Origin: Aricia agestis
Taxonomy: Eukaryota; Arthropoda; Insecta; Lepidoptera; Lycaenidae
Assembly (NCBI RefSeq): GCF_905147365.1
Contig: NC_056412.1
Coordinates: forward strand, 15,802,001-15,866,000
DNA: 64,000 nucleotides
Direction of reading: 5' to 3'
Shown: piece by piece, positions 10,871-21,190 of the stretch
Position numbering within the stretch: the first letter of the stretch is position 1
Layout of the letters: each line of letters starts with the position of its first letter
Notes under the pieces: generated by a model
What the model was told of the DNA's origin: nothing
The model's input: the letters and a program-made list of their open reading frames with translations, nothing else
Databases searched by the model: none
Made by a program: the position numbers and the translations under genes

Positions 10871-11060
10871 GCGGTTTTGTTTGGATGACCTCGAGTAAGG
10901 TTGACCGTTCCTTCTCTGTGTCACAGGTCTGGTCCGTGCCGCAGCAGGCTGTTGTTGGCGTGGCGTTTGGCCCGTCTGCTGCCTGCGAGTAGTGGGCCTC
11001 GCCTTGGAGTTTAAATTACCTCTTGAGGAGCTTGCTGAAAAAAAATTTCCTACGTGCTTC
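10860..11060 (-). other. DIRS gag C-terminal Arg/Gly/Gln-rich segment
   Basis: In one minus-strand frame the region encodes ASSSRGNLNSKARPTTRRQQ and further Gln/Arg-rich sequence (RQQQPAAARTRP). This suits the basic, nucleic-acid-binding end of a DIRS gag. It lies between the main gag domain and the RT. It is not in frame with the gag exon ending at 11208. Confidence 0.45.
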
Positions 11061-11207
11061 TGGTTTAAGATCAGAGCTTGATTTAGAAACTGCTTTTGCA
11101 GTTTTTATAGTTTCAATAAAATTTTGTCCAAAGAGGTTTTCCTCTATATTAGTTGAAGAAAGAGGGTCTCTTAATTCCTTCCTTACATGACCTAAAATAA
11201 GGCTTCT

Positions 11208-12476
11208 TCAGCATATGGACTGGTTATATTGAATATCACATAGTAGTCGACCCATGTCCATCAGACTTTGTATAAGCTCTTTATCCGAGCCCGACTTGAT
11301 TTCATTAGAGATAATAGTCCCCAGCGAAGAGATAGCTGCTGCTATCTCGCATTGTTTGATTTCAATAGACTTGTCACGTTTTACAGCCGTGTCGATTATG
11401 GCAGCCTTTAGTTCAGCATTAAGCTTTGGTGCAGCTATGAATTTAGAATTATTGGGTATTTGAAACTTTTCTACTAGATTTTTTCGTGCTTCTTTATCTA
11501 GCCCTTTAGTGGCTATGTAGGTGAATCTAGAAGCTACTTCTTTGTGGATATCTGGGCCATATGCAACAGAAGAAGACGGATCTTCGCCCAAGATTTCTGA
11601 AAAATCATCATTTGTGCCCTGGTTTTCACCAGTTTCATTAATATTGCTTGTACTTGGAAGCAAATTTACATCAGAATTGATTTGAACCTCTAATTGAGGC
11701 TCTACAGCAGCGTAACACGTCTGGGGAAGCACATTTTGGCTAGGCTCATTAGCCATATTACCTGAAATAAGATACAAACCGTCGTAAATCACCACGTCTA
11801 TCCAAGCCAATGCAGCTGTTGTGACGTGAGAAAACGGTTATAGCCATATTATATTCTGAAACCCGTCGTGAACGGAAGATCACCGCGTCTTTACAAGCAA
11901 AGATTGTTGAGACGCGAGAAACCGGTTAAAGGCATGTTATTATCTGAAAACCGTCGTTAACGGACACACCGCGCCTACAGCTCAAGCGATAGCTGTTGTG
12001 ACGCGAGAAACCGGTTAAAGGCTATAGCGTATGCATGCCTTAGCCGTCGGGAAGACCGACCACGTGCTCCATTGTATTTCATGCCATTTAAAAAGCGCTG
12101 CATAGCAAGACTCCGTTATAAATCACCGCGTCTGTGACGCGTGAAAGGCGGATCTTTCATAATTATGCCCAATATATTGTTATATTTATGTATGCTGAAA
12201 AACTTTCCACGTGTCGAGGCAACACGTGGGTGCTGGAAAAAATTTGAAGTCCCGAGGGACGTTATTAATATTATGAGTTATCTGCATACCATATGGTGGT
12301 CCTGGTGTTTCTTCCATCGGAGAATCTGATTTAGATGAAGAGCTGGAACTAGAGCTAGAACACTGACTAGAAGAATCTTCCTGTTCAGCATGGCGATCGC
12401 GCTTAAAATGTTTTTCCAACTTACGTAATTTTTTAAAAACTAGATCCAATTTATCTTGGTTACGCCTTTTTGGCAT
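11208..12476 (-). CDS. DIRS gag-like protein, two exons with a probable intron
   Basis: Exon 1 is 12476-12290, from ATG (MPKRRNQDKLDL): a basic, coiled-coil-like start (residues 7-30) and a run of nine serines. Exon 2 is 11761-11208. The donor after CCATATG is GTATGC and the acceptor is cttatttcag. Joining them restores one frame (PGPPY-G-NMANEP). Exon 2 has the DIRS gag block: FTYIATKGLDKEARKNLVEK, IPNNSKFIAAPKLNAELKAA and an alpha-helical tail ending GRLLCDIQYNQS. It ends at a stop at 11208, earlier than usual for the family, so the C-terminus may be cut by a frameshift. The function would be capsid or nucleic-acid packaging; this is inferred from position and similarity to remembered DIRS gags. 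Confidence 0.65.
11762..12289 (-). other. Probable spliceosomal intron in DIRS gag
   Basis: The donor GTATGC (12289-12284) and the acceptor with a T-rich tract (cttatttcag, ending at 11762) flank 528 bp. Read-through meets stops, and the two flanking coding segments are in the same frame only after removal. The interval contains the tandem repeats at about 11775-12040. Confidence 0.5.
11775..12045. repeat. Tandem repeat of ~88-89 bp, about three copies, inside the gag intron
   Basis: The landmark gacgtgag/gacgcgag occurs at 11823, 11911 and 12000, giving spacings of 88 and 89. Each is followed by aaaccggtta-like sequence and, further on, by accgtcgt and caccgcgtct. A degenerate extra piece (aaatcaccgcgtctgtgacg) lies at about 12120-12145. 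Confidence 0.75.
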
Positions 12477-12538
12477 TTTTTTAACAGATTTTAGCACGAA
12501 CGCGGAATTTAGTGTAGCGGACGAGCACTAAATACTTT

Positions 12539-12769
12539 ATGAAGTCGAATCAACGCCGTTGGCCGAAGGAGGAAAATGGAGTCCACCGGAACAGGAAAAG
12601 CGAGCAAACCATAGAGTATATACCAGAGACCAACTGTAAGTTTTTTTAAATATTTTTTTTTTAGAGTTATAACCTCTAAACATAGTGATTGAAGCGGAGA
12701 CACTAGCTACTACTACTGTGTGTTCATATTCTAATTATACTAATCTCGAGGACGAAACACGAGTATAAT
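12539..12769 (+). repeat. DIRS inverted terminal repeat, 5-prime (right) copy
   Basis: The core is the reverse complement of 7541-7745. The outermost bases gaggacgaaacacgagtata and at match, inverted, the second half of the internal complementary region at 7885-7940. The 64-codon ORF in this stretch only reads the repeat and has no other support. Confidence 0.85.
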
Positions 12770-13690
12770 AAAATGTAAAATAATAATTTATAATTATTAA
12801 TAGAAAAAATAATAATTTCTATGACCGAATGACAATTATTCACAATACACTTTCGTTTGTTAAAACAGCTCTATAGTATGACTTCAAGCCGATTTCGCGA
12901 GTTAAAATTAACAAGTACCTACACGTCTTATACTTAAGTTCTTAACCAAAGTATACCTAGGTACTAGCTAAAAGCTGAGCTTTGTGAGGGCTCGCGTCGT
13001 TTTTCTGCGTGGTAGGCAGTTTTTTTAATATATTTTAATAGTAACCAAACCTTGACCGACCGATGATAACACATCTACATACATATAAATAAAAATTACC
13101 TACTATGATAAAGCTCATTAATGGCCATTCGATAGGGCTGATAGTTTTACCGTATATACAGGTTGTGGGATATACTAGGTCTCACTTCGCTCGCCCTGAT
13201 TATATTATGATAAAATTTATAATATTATAATATTTTACCTAGGTACTCCTAAAAATCGTTTACATCACACGTTTTTTATTTTGTACATCTCAATAATCAT
13301 AACAAATTATTTCTTTCAATATAAGGGAGTGGATGTTGTGTTCTGACAAAGGCGGTGCGTGCAGACAGCCGGACAGGCCGATAATAATTAATTACTCGAT
13401 AACGGACCGTCGTTATCACGGACAATAGCCAACAGGAATTGTTCGAAAGACTTGACACTGATTAATATTGCGATCGAGGACTCCCATGTTTGAGGCGAGA
13501 GGGATTATGATTTTTGGAAAGAGTACTCCCTAGTCCCGACAAATTTGTAAATTGTAGGATAGGGTGTTGATTATTATCTGGCTAGATAGAGGAGGCATTG
13601 TCTGGCTAGACTACATTTACGAATCCATTGACATCTCATAATTTAGGGCCTTATTAGTGGAACAAGTAACAACACCACCACGAATTGGCT
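12770..13690. other. Intergenic sequence without a supported gene
   Basis: AT-rich DNA with no ORF that looks coding. At 13160-13200 the phrase gtgggatatactaggtctcacttcgctcgccc looks like a repeat end, but I cannot place it in a family. Confidence 0.5.
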
Positions 13691-13702
13691 AGGCTAGGGG
13701 CC

Positions 13703-13877
13703 GAGAGTCTCATATATGGCCCAGGCTGTCTGCGGAATATCTCCCAGTACTACAAAGCAAGTGCTCGAGGAATGGGTTCGCGAACTAAGCAGGAAGCATT
13801 GGGTTGAGATTCCTGGCCTTGAACACTCCAAAGCATTAATTCGTGGCACCAACCCCAACCACATCAGGGCCACTTGA
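13703..13877 (+). pseudogene. LINE ORF2 fragment, tail after the RNase H domain
   Basis: One frame reads MAQAVCGISPSTTKQVLEEW followed by VRELSRKHWVEIPGLEHSKA and LIRGTNPNHIRAT then stop. This W..GL.H.K.LI.G pattern is the region just after RNase H in jockey/R1-type non-LTR retrotransposons. An A-rich run follows at about 13890. Only the end of the protein is present. Confidence 0.5.
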
Positions 13878-13942
13878 CCTGCCTTCAGCACAAAAAAAAA
13901 AACCATTTTTTGTAAATTTTTAAAATTACTAGCTTTAAATAA

Positions 13943-14230
13943 TACAGGATGTAACAAAACTAAGTGATAATACTTTGGGGTGTGTATAAGTCCCTTGTAT
14001 ATCTAGAGTTCGCTGTGAAAGTGGCAGCGCTGAAAGAGTATCTTTTTTTTGAACTTTTGTATGGGAAAATTCATAATATGTTATATGACACTCGGGTGCT
14101 TGCCCAATGCCCATATAAATCACAAAGAAAATTGCTCTTTCAGCGCTGCCACTTTCACAGTAAACTCAATAAAACGGACATTCAAAGCCTAAAGTATAAT
14201 CACTTCGTGTTGTTACACCTTGTACCTATA
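13943..14230. mobile_element. Palindromic MITE, 'ggtgtaacaaaactaag' family, copy 1
   Basis: The ends tacaggatgtaacaaaac and gttgttacaccttgtac are inverted. The inner arms gtggcagcgctgaaagag and ctctttcagcgctgccac pair. Other copies are at 20165-20425, 25665-25920 and 60575-60835. The 89-codon ORF across it is repeat sequence. Confidence 0.7.
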
Positions 14231-14744
14231 TAAGGCGTCCTACAAAAATCCTTATACACCTACCTGTTGTTTATCTAGTCAATGGTAGAGTCCGTGCGTG
14301 AGTTCAATTCGCACTTGGCCAGTGACGTTTATTTTACTAATTAAAACAAACACCAGCTAAAATTTACTATCGAATTCATTGAAATATCAAATGAGGCGTC
14401 GTTTCTGGGAACTCATGTCGGAGATTTCACGGGCCAGTGCGCGTAATACGGAGGGTTACGGAACCAATAAAAACCTGTCAAACCCATGACAGGTGCGGTG
14501 CGAGGGAAACCCCGTTTACATAATTAAACCCGCTACTTCTCATTTTGTTGTGACAGACTGGAAATTCGAATATTCCTATTGTGCAAACCTTCTAAGAAAT
14601 ACATATCTACGTTTAGTCTGCAAGTAATTTTATCCTAGGCGTAGCGCGTCAAGGCGTGTACACATTAGTGTGTGATGAATACCCATGATTGAAAGCTATC
14701 TTTGGTTTATCAACATCTTCACGATCCAAGAGAGCATCCATACA

Positions 14745-14881
14745 TAAATATTAAATATTATGCCTCTAGGCGCCGCCTAATTTCGGCTCTTATCGTGTGT
14801 CATATCAGCCAAATGCGACGGAACGTAATATCGGCCATGGAACTTGGGCCGCGTATCTTCGGCATGGTGTGTTTAGACAAT
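14745..14881. mobile_element. MITE fragment, 'cggcatggtgtgtttagac' family, copy 1
   Basis: The right end ttcggcatggtgtgtttaga and the inner gtcatatcagccaaatgcga match copies at 51085-51415 and 55682-55862. The left terminus is degraded. Confidence 0.5.
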
Positions 14882-15368
14882 AAGGTCGACTATGACAGAA
14901 GATATTAAATAGGCTTTGCGTGCTTAGTGTTCAAAGAAAATTTGTAAAAGATATGAGCGATTCTTTCACGGAAGACGTAATAAATCGTTTTGCCTCGAAA
15001 ATTACTTTAAAAAAACAATCTGATTTGCCCCCCCTGACCGAGAACCTGGGTACGCCCATGGTTTTAAATGACTTTTAAAATAGCCAATGTATAAGTACCT
15101 GATTAAAGAATTTATATAAAAAATATCAATTTTAATTTAATTTTTTATTCTTTATAAGCACCTAGCAAAAAACTGTGTTGTGTGGTGACAAAATAAAAAT
15201 GTTCTCATTCTTATACAAGAGGCAATGATGAAAAACTCAAAGCAGATATGTTACTACCGCGCGCGTTGTCAAGATTCAAATACGGCCCAATTGGACCGTC
15301 TGTTATTTAGTCTGCATCGAGCGCAGTCACGAACGTGCCGTGTCTTGTCTTACCTAAATAAATTGAAA

Positions 15369-15452
15369 ATGACGTCGTGCGTGTTTCGTAAATGTACCAA
15401 TTATGACTCAAAAGAAAACAAAACATATAGAATCTCTTACCACGTGTCTTGA
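15369..15452 (+). CDS. THAP-like zinc-finger start, short exon or relic
   Basis: From ATG at 15369 the frame reads MTSCVFRKCTNY, then SKENKTYRISYHVS and stop. The Cys4...Cys9 pair with the later aromatic-His (YH) fits the first third of a THAP domain, a C2CH zinc-coordinating DNA-binding fold found in chromatin proteins and P-element-type transposases. A GT within CACGTGTCTT just before the stop could be a splice donor. No further THAP parts (AVPTIF-like box, final C..H) were found downstream. It is either a first exon of an unseen gene, a transposase relic or chance. Confidence 0.3.
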   Translation: MTSCVFRKCTNYDSKENKTYRISYHVS

Positions 15453-16720
15453 TTACAATAAATACCTCGATTATTTACATTTTCAATTATTTTTTCGAAC
15501 AATCTAGAAAAAATCGAATTTTCGTCATAGCTCAGGCGAAGAAAGAGACAGCGATACGATTCGACGTTTAAAAATATAACTGTCTCTTTTATGTAAATGG
15601 TTTTTCGTATCTTTTGTTTCACTTATCTGTCAAATGACAAATTTGACAGATAAGTTATGTTTGCAATTTTGAATTTGAAAATTATTCGGAAGAGATATTT
15701 TAAGCCGGAAAATAGTATGGACGTAACAGATCTGTATAAGTCTACGAATAATAAAAATTAAGGAAACATAACTCCCATACTATTACCGTTTTAAATTTGG
15801 TTCCATTCGAACTGTCATGTAACGTCAGCCTTTATGCCGCTCAAGGCCACCTAAATATTGCAAATGTATTAAAATATTCGAGTATTTCGGAGCATGTTTT
15901 TTGACGGAGTTACTCTTCCTTAGTTTTTGTTATTCGCAGGTATAAGTACAATATCATTGACAATAGGCTTATGTCCTATTTCTTTTTCCCACTGGTATGG
16001 TAGAAACTAGAAAGCACGGAGCTAATACTAAGATCGGTGAAAGAATGACCCTGTTAGCATAAAAAAGATATAACATACAAAAATCCACATAAAATAGACC
16101 GTCTCAAAAACCACTACGACACAACTAACTTGTGCATTTTGCAGTAAAAGTACATTAGCAGTAACTGCAGTGGGCATTTTGAGGAAACATCTTTTTGACT
16201 CGATAACTTTTCCATCGTATAGTATTTCGATGCAGTTCCCTATAATATGGTGAAGTGACAGTTCGATTATGCTAAACCAATTTAAAGTTACAATGTCGGA
16301 ACGGATTCATTTGCATGCTGCAGCCTGCGCCCTTCAGCTGGCCGGCTCCGGCGAAAAAATCTCATTTATTATGCAACCCCCATTCCGCTGTATAACACAA
16401 TTTTATCAGTCTGATAATAAACAAGCAACAGCGACTCACTGAACAGATATTTTATAATATAGGTACAGTGCGAAAGCTACCGCAGCGGCAATATTTTCCT
16501 TAGACAGTTTAGATTATTACTAGCTTTCGCACGGTGTTAACAAGGTAACGATTAAATTGTCATATCCTCATTATTTAAGTATACGAGTAAGTTATTGAAA
16601 ACTGAATGGTCAAACGGATATGTTCGAAGAGGGCAGAGGGGAAGGGGTACTTTAAAATGTAAGAGTTTTGTTACTTTGATTTGTCATACGGTTTACGATA
16701 ATATACCTACTTTGTCTACT
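15453..16720. other. Non-coding stretch with two short palindromes
   Basis: No supported gene. A palindrome at 15621-15655 has 15-bp arms (acttatctgtcaaat). Another pair, gtgcgaaagct at 16469 and agctttcgcac at 16522, may be remnants of an element. The rest is AT-rich sequence I cannot classify. Confidence 0.5.
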
Positions 16721-16800
16721 ACTAGGGTTTCTCAAAGTGGGGTACGCGAACGCGAACGTTCGCCATTCGACGGCAGGGGGTTCGCGACAAGATTTACGTA
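16721..16800. mobile_element. hAT-like terminal fragment
   Basis: The phrase agggtttctcaaagtggggt followed by acgcgaac is like the termini of hAT-type MITEs (..ctcaaagtggg..). A possible inner remnant aacaggggttcttggagg lies near 17012-17030. No target-site duplication is clear. Confidence 0.35.
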
Positions 16801-17496
16801 ATGGTGGCAACAGGAGCCATTGTTAGATAATAATTATGTCCGTTAATGAAACTATTCAAGCTGATTTCAAAAGGATGTCTTTGATAGATTTTTGGGCAGC
16901 TAGAAAGGCAGAGTATTTCGAACTCTCACGCAAAGCGGTGAATTCCCTTTCCTAAAGGGCAGGGGGGGAGGATTTCAATATAAGAGGGGTTCGCTCACAC
17001 CTGGAAATTTAACAGGGGTTCTTGGAGGCCCATGGGCGTACTGATGGGCGGCAGCTGCTGTAAATTCATAGGTTTTTTTTTTTATTTAGTTATTTAAATC
17101 AGGCTACGTAGGCCCATACAATATATACCTTAATGACTAACATACATAAAAATTATATAAACTTAACAACTACACATTATCATGAATTAACGGCGACGTG
17201 ACGCGCGCTTCATTCCGGAGTCTCCCCCGGAGCCTTCGGTAAACCACATCAGTCGGCCAGAATTCCTCCGCTTCAAAGGTCGATAGAAGATGCGTCGGTA
17301 CTCTCACCACAAAGGAACTGAAGTTGACCTTGTGGCGAGACAAAGACTACGGAGTCTTCAGCTCTCTAAGTTTTTAAGTCTTCTCGACCTGGCAAGGACG
17401 AAAGCAGGAGGTTCGATGAGGAGGGCTTCATACTGGTGGAGAGAAGGAAGAAGAAGCCCGCCGCCCGCAACCATCGCGGCACCGCGCCATATGTAC

Positions 17497-17787
17497 CTAC
17501 CTGAGCTGCGTCTGCGAAGCGAGGTCCCCGCGACGCCTCTGTACATATCCCGCCTGCATCGGTCCATGGAGGTCGAAGACGTCGTGGACTACATCAGTAA
17601 GAAGACATCCCTCCACTTGAGGGTCGAGCGTCTCATACAGCAGCTGCTTCCCCTTGCAAATCTCCTCACTGGTGAAGGAGGACTTGCAGATCTGCATGAT
17701 GCTGACCTCGTCCACGGTGTCGATGGCGTGCTGGATAAACGCCAGCAACTCGTTGGCTACGAGCGCCATGGTCATGTGCAGCGGCAA
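17497..17787 (-). pseudogene. Retroelement ORF1-like N-terminal fragment
   Basis: The frame begins MPLHMTMALVANELLAFIQH, then AIDTVDEVSIMQICKSSFTS and EEICKGKQLLYET. I remember similar ELLxFxxxxxxTxDEVxIxxxC segments from multicopy lepidopteran proteins associated with retroelements. After about residue 65 the likeness ends and the frame becomes Arg-rich and stops. GC content is higher than in the surrounding DNA. Downstream minus-strand sequence to about 17300 may be a decayed continuation. Function unknown; a domesticated gene is not excluded. Confidence 0.4.
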
Positions 17788-17829
17788 CGTGCCGCGCGAT
17801 TCGCGAAAATATTAATCAAATAATATTTG

Positions 17830-18530
17830 CGGCGTGTGTAACGTGGAGCACGACCGTTCGCTAGCTCGACACAGTACACAATCTCAATTATTACACAATT
17901 ACACAATTTAATGGCCATCAGGCCAACTTTTGTACCATACTTTTAACGACAAACTTTAAGAACATCAATTATTAGAAAGGACTCAAACTTAACGCTAACA
18001 GTCAGTTCTATTAGGTTCTGTAATCTATCGCGTCCATTCTGTATGTCTGTGTAAACGCGGGAAAAAGAAACATGGCGGGCGCATCCGTTGGTGGACGTTT
18101 CGACAGATCCCTTATTGGGTTCGTGCACGGACAAAAGAGAAAAGTGGAGCTGCCAGTTGGATCTAGGTTTCATGTTAATTTCAATGTTACGCTTGAAATA
18201 GCGTTTGTTTTATCTTAGGAGTTACCTGTAATCTTATGAGCTGAGCTGGGAAACGTTGTTTTGAGATAATAGACGTTCAAAATACATATATATTATGTAT
18301 GGATTATAATCCGCAGGGAAGTTTTAAAGATCTAAGCAAATACAAGGTGTAAAAATTTAATCATTTAGTACAAAAATAAAAGGGTAAGTAACCTTTTCAG
18401 CGATGTAACTTTCACATTTTACTGTAGATAAGGGATGATATTATCCTCATTTATGTTTCAACTTGTAAAAGGACAGACAGATAAATCCGACGTAGTAGAA
18501 AAATTTACTGAAGAATGATGATTATCATCC
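17830..18530. other. Unclassified intergenic DNA
   Basis: No supported gene or clear repeat; the small ORFs here have no recognisable motif. Confidence 0.5.
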
Positions 18531-18544
18531 TTTTCTGGAGTTTT

Positions 18545-18720
18545 TATCAGTAGGTACAGGTCCACCGTAAGGGCTACTGGCGCCTGTGTGCAAAAAAGGA
18601 TTTTGACGCCCCTTTAAGCAAATTTTTTGGAACCTTGGTTTTGGCGCCCCTAAAGATGGAAATTTGGCGCCCTTAGAGGATGGCGCCCATGTGCATTACA
18701 CACATAGCGGGGGCCCTGAG
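18545..18720. mobile_element. Repeat fragment rich in 'ggcgccc'
   Basis: Spaced ggcgcc/ggcgccc words (ttggcgcccttagaggatgg) and the end gcgggggccctgag suggest the terminal part of a hAT-like or similar element. A comparable phrase is at 2225-2285 (gcagggccggtcataatctt). Confidence 0.35.
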
Positions 18721-19082
18721 TATCTACAATTAAAGTGAAATATTATATCTTCACAGTTCCGTTTCAGCCGAAACAGAGCTCGAAATGTAACGATGTAATT
18801 TAAATGCAATAAAAATATATTGTTAGGATCCCGATAAAATTGAATATAAAAAAGCATGAGGTCGTAAAAGTACTTTACGAGCATACACGTACCAGATGTT
18901 AGGGTCTTCCTGTATCGGTTTTCGGCGTACGCACAATAATATTACAAATATAACCATACAAGTTTACAGAGCACAAGTGAGCTCAAAAGTATCAAAATAT
19001 AATTCAATTCACAATATTGATATTTTAAAATCTGTGGAAACAAGAGACCGAGCTTTTTCACACAGTTTTCAGTCATAAAAAC

Positions 19083-19235
19083 TCATGAGGGGCAAACGAG
19101 CAAACGGGTCACCTGATGGAAAGCAACTACCGTCGCCCATGGACACTCGCAGCATCAGAAGAGCTGGCGTTGCCGGCCTTTTAAGAGGGAATAGGATAAT
19201 AGGGGAGGGTAGGGAAGGGAATAGGGTAGGGGGTT
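19083..19235 (+). mobile_element. LINE 3-prime tail family, antisense copy 1
   Basis: ggcaaacgagcaaacgggtc, then atggacactcgcagcatcag and ggccttttaagaggga. This is the reverse complement of the usual lepidopteran LINE end. Other copies: 19840-20035, 22560-22715, 27363-27530, 31105-31385 and 35025-35085. Confidence 0.6.
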
Positions 19236-19479
19236 GATTATATAAACGTAATATACATGTATCTTATATGGATGCTTGTATCCATCATCCATGGATATAC
19301 TAGAAGCTGTTGCTGGGAATCCAATTATAAATATACGATATTATCTCCTTTAAAAATTACACGAGAACATTAAATAACTTTGATTATTCTTTGTCTTTCG
19401 AATTGTGAGAATATTATAAGATTTCATAAAATATAACTAGCTCTCAGCATCGTGTTACGTTTAAACTAATAAGTATGTC

Positions 19480-19682
19480 TCCCGTTACTTGTTAGCTCCA
19501 GCCAACGTCGAGACTCGAGGGAGGCACAGAAATGGTTGGATCGTGGATTCATAAATAGATGACTAGGCCCATGTTGGATGCGCCTAGCAGGAGATCGGTC
19601 ATCTTGGCGTTCATTGAGAGAGGCCTATGTCCAGCAGTGGACGACTATAGGCTGATATGATGATGATGATGATGAAATAGAT
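19480..19682 (+). pseudogene. RTE-like LINE ORF2 C-terminal fragment with gatgatgat tail
   Basis: One frame reads WMRLAGDRSSWRSLREAYVQ then QWTTIG and stop, directly followed by (atg)n at 19657-19675. In Lepidoptera the end EAYVQQWT with a gat/atg microsatellite is the 3-prime end of a very common non-LTR retrotransposon. Confidence 0.6.
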
Positions 19683-19839
19683 GACTGGCTAAACCGTGGG
19701 CTAAACCACATTAAACACATTTTTTACGTTTTTGCTATAGTACGTCAACAGGTTAAACTCGCTTAAGTAATCAAAGCCTATCATAATCCCTGATCTTTAT
19801 TACTTTAACTGTTGTCTGCTATTTTTCCCGCGGCAATAC

Positions 19840-20035
19840 ATGAAAACAGGCCCGATCCCCTACCCTTTTCCTTTCCCTACCCTCCCCTATTCCCTTCCCT
19901 ACCCTATTACCGTATTCCCTCTTAAAAGGCCGGCAACACACCTGCAGCTCTTCTGATGCTGCGAGTGTCCATGGGCGACGGAAGTTGATTTCCATCAGGT
20001 GACCCGTTTGCTCGTTTGCCCCCTTATTTCATAAA
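19840..20035 (-). mobile_element. LINE 3-prime tail family, copy 2
   Basis: It contains cttaaaaggccggcaacaca, then cctgcagctcttctgatgct and the end ggtgacccgtttgctcgttt, with an A-run at about 20033. Orientation is opposite to copy 1. The last base run fits a poly(A)-like tail on the plus strand as written. Confidence 0.55.
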
Positions 20036-20164
20036 AAAAAGTAATACATGAAGTTTCCTCGTTTCTTCTTTTTCCACGTTTTTTCTAGATTTTCCGCCGA
20101 TTCCTCGCTCCTACTGGTCGCAGCGTGACGTTATGACTTAATATATGTAGCCTGAAGCCTTCTG

Positions 20165-20425
20165 CAAGGTGTAACAAGACAAAGTGATAATACTTAAGGG
20201 TGTGTATGTGTTCCTGGTAGAGAGTTCAGTGTGAAAGTAGCAGCGCTGAAAGACCAACATTTTTTTTCACTTTTGTATGGGGTAACTCGTGACAATGAAA
20301 CCCATACAAAAGTGAAAAAAATATTTGGTCTTTCAGCGCTGCTACTTTCACACTGAACTCTCTACAAGGAACTCGTACACCCCCTTAAGTATTTAAATCA
20401 CTTAGTTTTGTTACACTCTGTATAA
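20165..20425. mobile_element. Palindromic MITE, 'ggtgtaacaaaactaag' family, copy 2
   Basis: The outer ends caaggtgtaacaagacaaag and ttttgttacactctgtata are inverted, and the inner arms gcagcgctgaaagaccaaca and ggtctttcagcgctgctact pair. Nearly the whole element can fold back. Confidence 0.75.
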
Positions 20426-20884
20426 ATAGAATCATTATCGCAAATGGGCTAAAATGTTCAATATAGAGCATATTGAAAACTTTACACTGTCAAAAATTTT
20501 GAGGATTTTGACTCAAAATCCTCCCTCGAACATTACCGTAGACCGTAGTGCTCAAAAATCCACCGAAGAATGTGCCTACTTGGGACGCTTTGTGGCTACA
20601 GGAAAAGCGCCCTTACACACATGTGTTTTTACGAAAGCTGATAGTGATGAGAAAATAAATTTTTATTCGTAACACCTCTGATGCACTTATCTTTATAAAA
20701 CTCTTGTCCCGCATGACCAAGGAAACGTACAGGTATAAAAGTTGGGACGCGTGACACCTGTGTCGTCCCCACAGACTCAAGAATTATGATAAACGATTTT
20801 TATTTAAGTTTAACTCCATCTCAGGGGGCGACTTAGGAAATTCTATTTCGTGTTGCCGTCGAAATCGATTATAAAATGATTTTT

Positions 20885-21190
20885 AACTAGACGATGCCTG
20901 CAACTCCGTTGCGCCAAACTCACGCAACGGAGTTTATCGCGCGGGAACCGTACATTTTCCGGGATGAAAAGTATCCTTTGTTCTTTCTCGGGACTCAAGG
21001 TATAGGATAAAAAGTATCCTTTGTCCTTTCTCGGGACTCAAGGTATAGGATAAAAAGTATCCTGTGTCCTTTTTCGGGACTCAAAGTTTCTCTATACCAA
21101 ATTTCAGCAAAATCAGATCAGCGGTTTGGGCGTGAAGATGTAATAGACAGAAAGACACACTTTCGCATTTATAATATTATAATAGAATAA
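20885..21190 (-). mobile_element. LEP1-type element with an internal triplication
   Basis: Reverse-orientation copy from gactagacgatgcctgcaac through cgcgcgggaaccgtacattt to ttcgcatttataatattata. At about 20965-21087 a ~40-bp unit (aaaagtatcctttgtccttt...ctcaaggtatagg) occurs three times in tandem, whereas other copies have it once. Confidence 0.65.

Larger units (their letters stand above)
7467..12769 (-). mobile_element. DIRS-type tyrosine-recombinase retrotransposon with inverted ends and internal complementary region
   Basis: Reading the minus strand from 12769 to 7467, I see an inverted terminal repeat, a two-part gag with a probable intron, RT/RNase H, a tyrosine recombinase, an internal complementary region and the other terminal repeat. 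The roughly 205-bp repeat core at 7541-7745 is the reverse complement of 12539-12744. The region 7808-7940 joins the complement of the left outer end (82 bp, exact) with that of the right outer end. A recombinase in place of an integrase, and inverted rather than direct terminal repeats, are the marks of the DIRS group. The RT is broken by frameshifts and a small deletion, so this copy is likely dead or dependent on others. Flanks show no target-site duplication, as expected for recombinase-mediated insertion. Confidence 0.85.

Noticed and set aside
12509..12703. 64-codon minus-strand ORF near the right end of the DIRS element
   Set aside because: The same sequence occurs inverted at 7581-7796; it is the terminal repeat, not a protein gene.
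7887..12769. First reading of the DIRS element as ending at the 7887 repeat with a separate solo terminal repeat to the left
   Set aside because: The 82-bp exact complement between 7467-7548 and 7808-7889 shows that the left block is the true terminal repeat and 7808-7940 the internal complementary region.
17290..17823. 177-codon plus-strand ORF
   Set aside because: It is opposite the better supported ORF1-like fragment and Arg/Leu/Ala-rich because of GC content.
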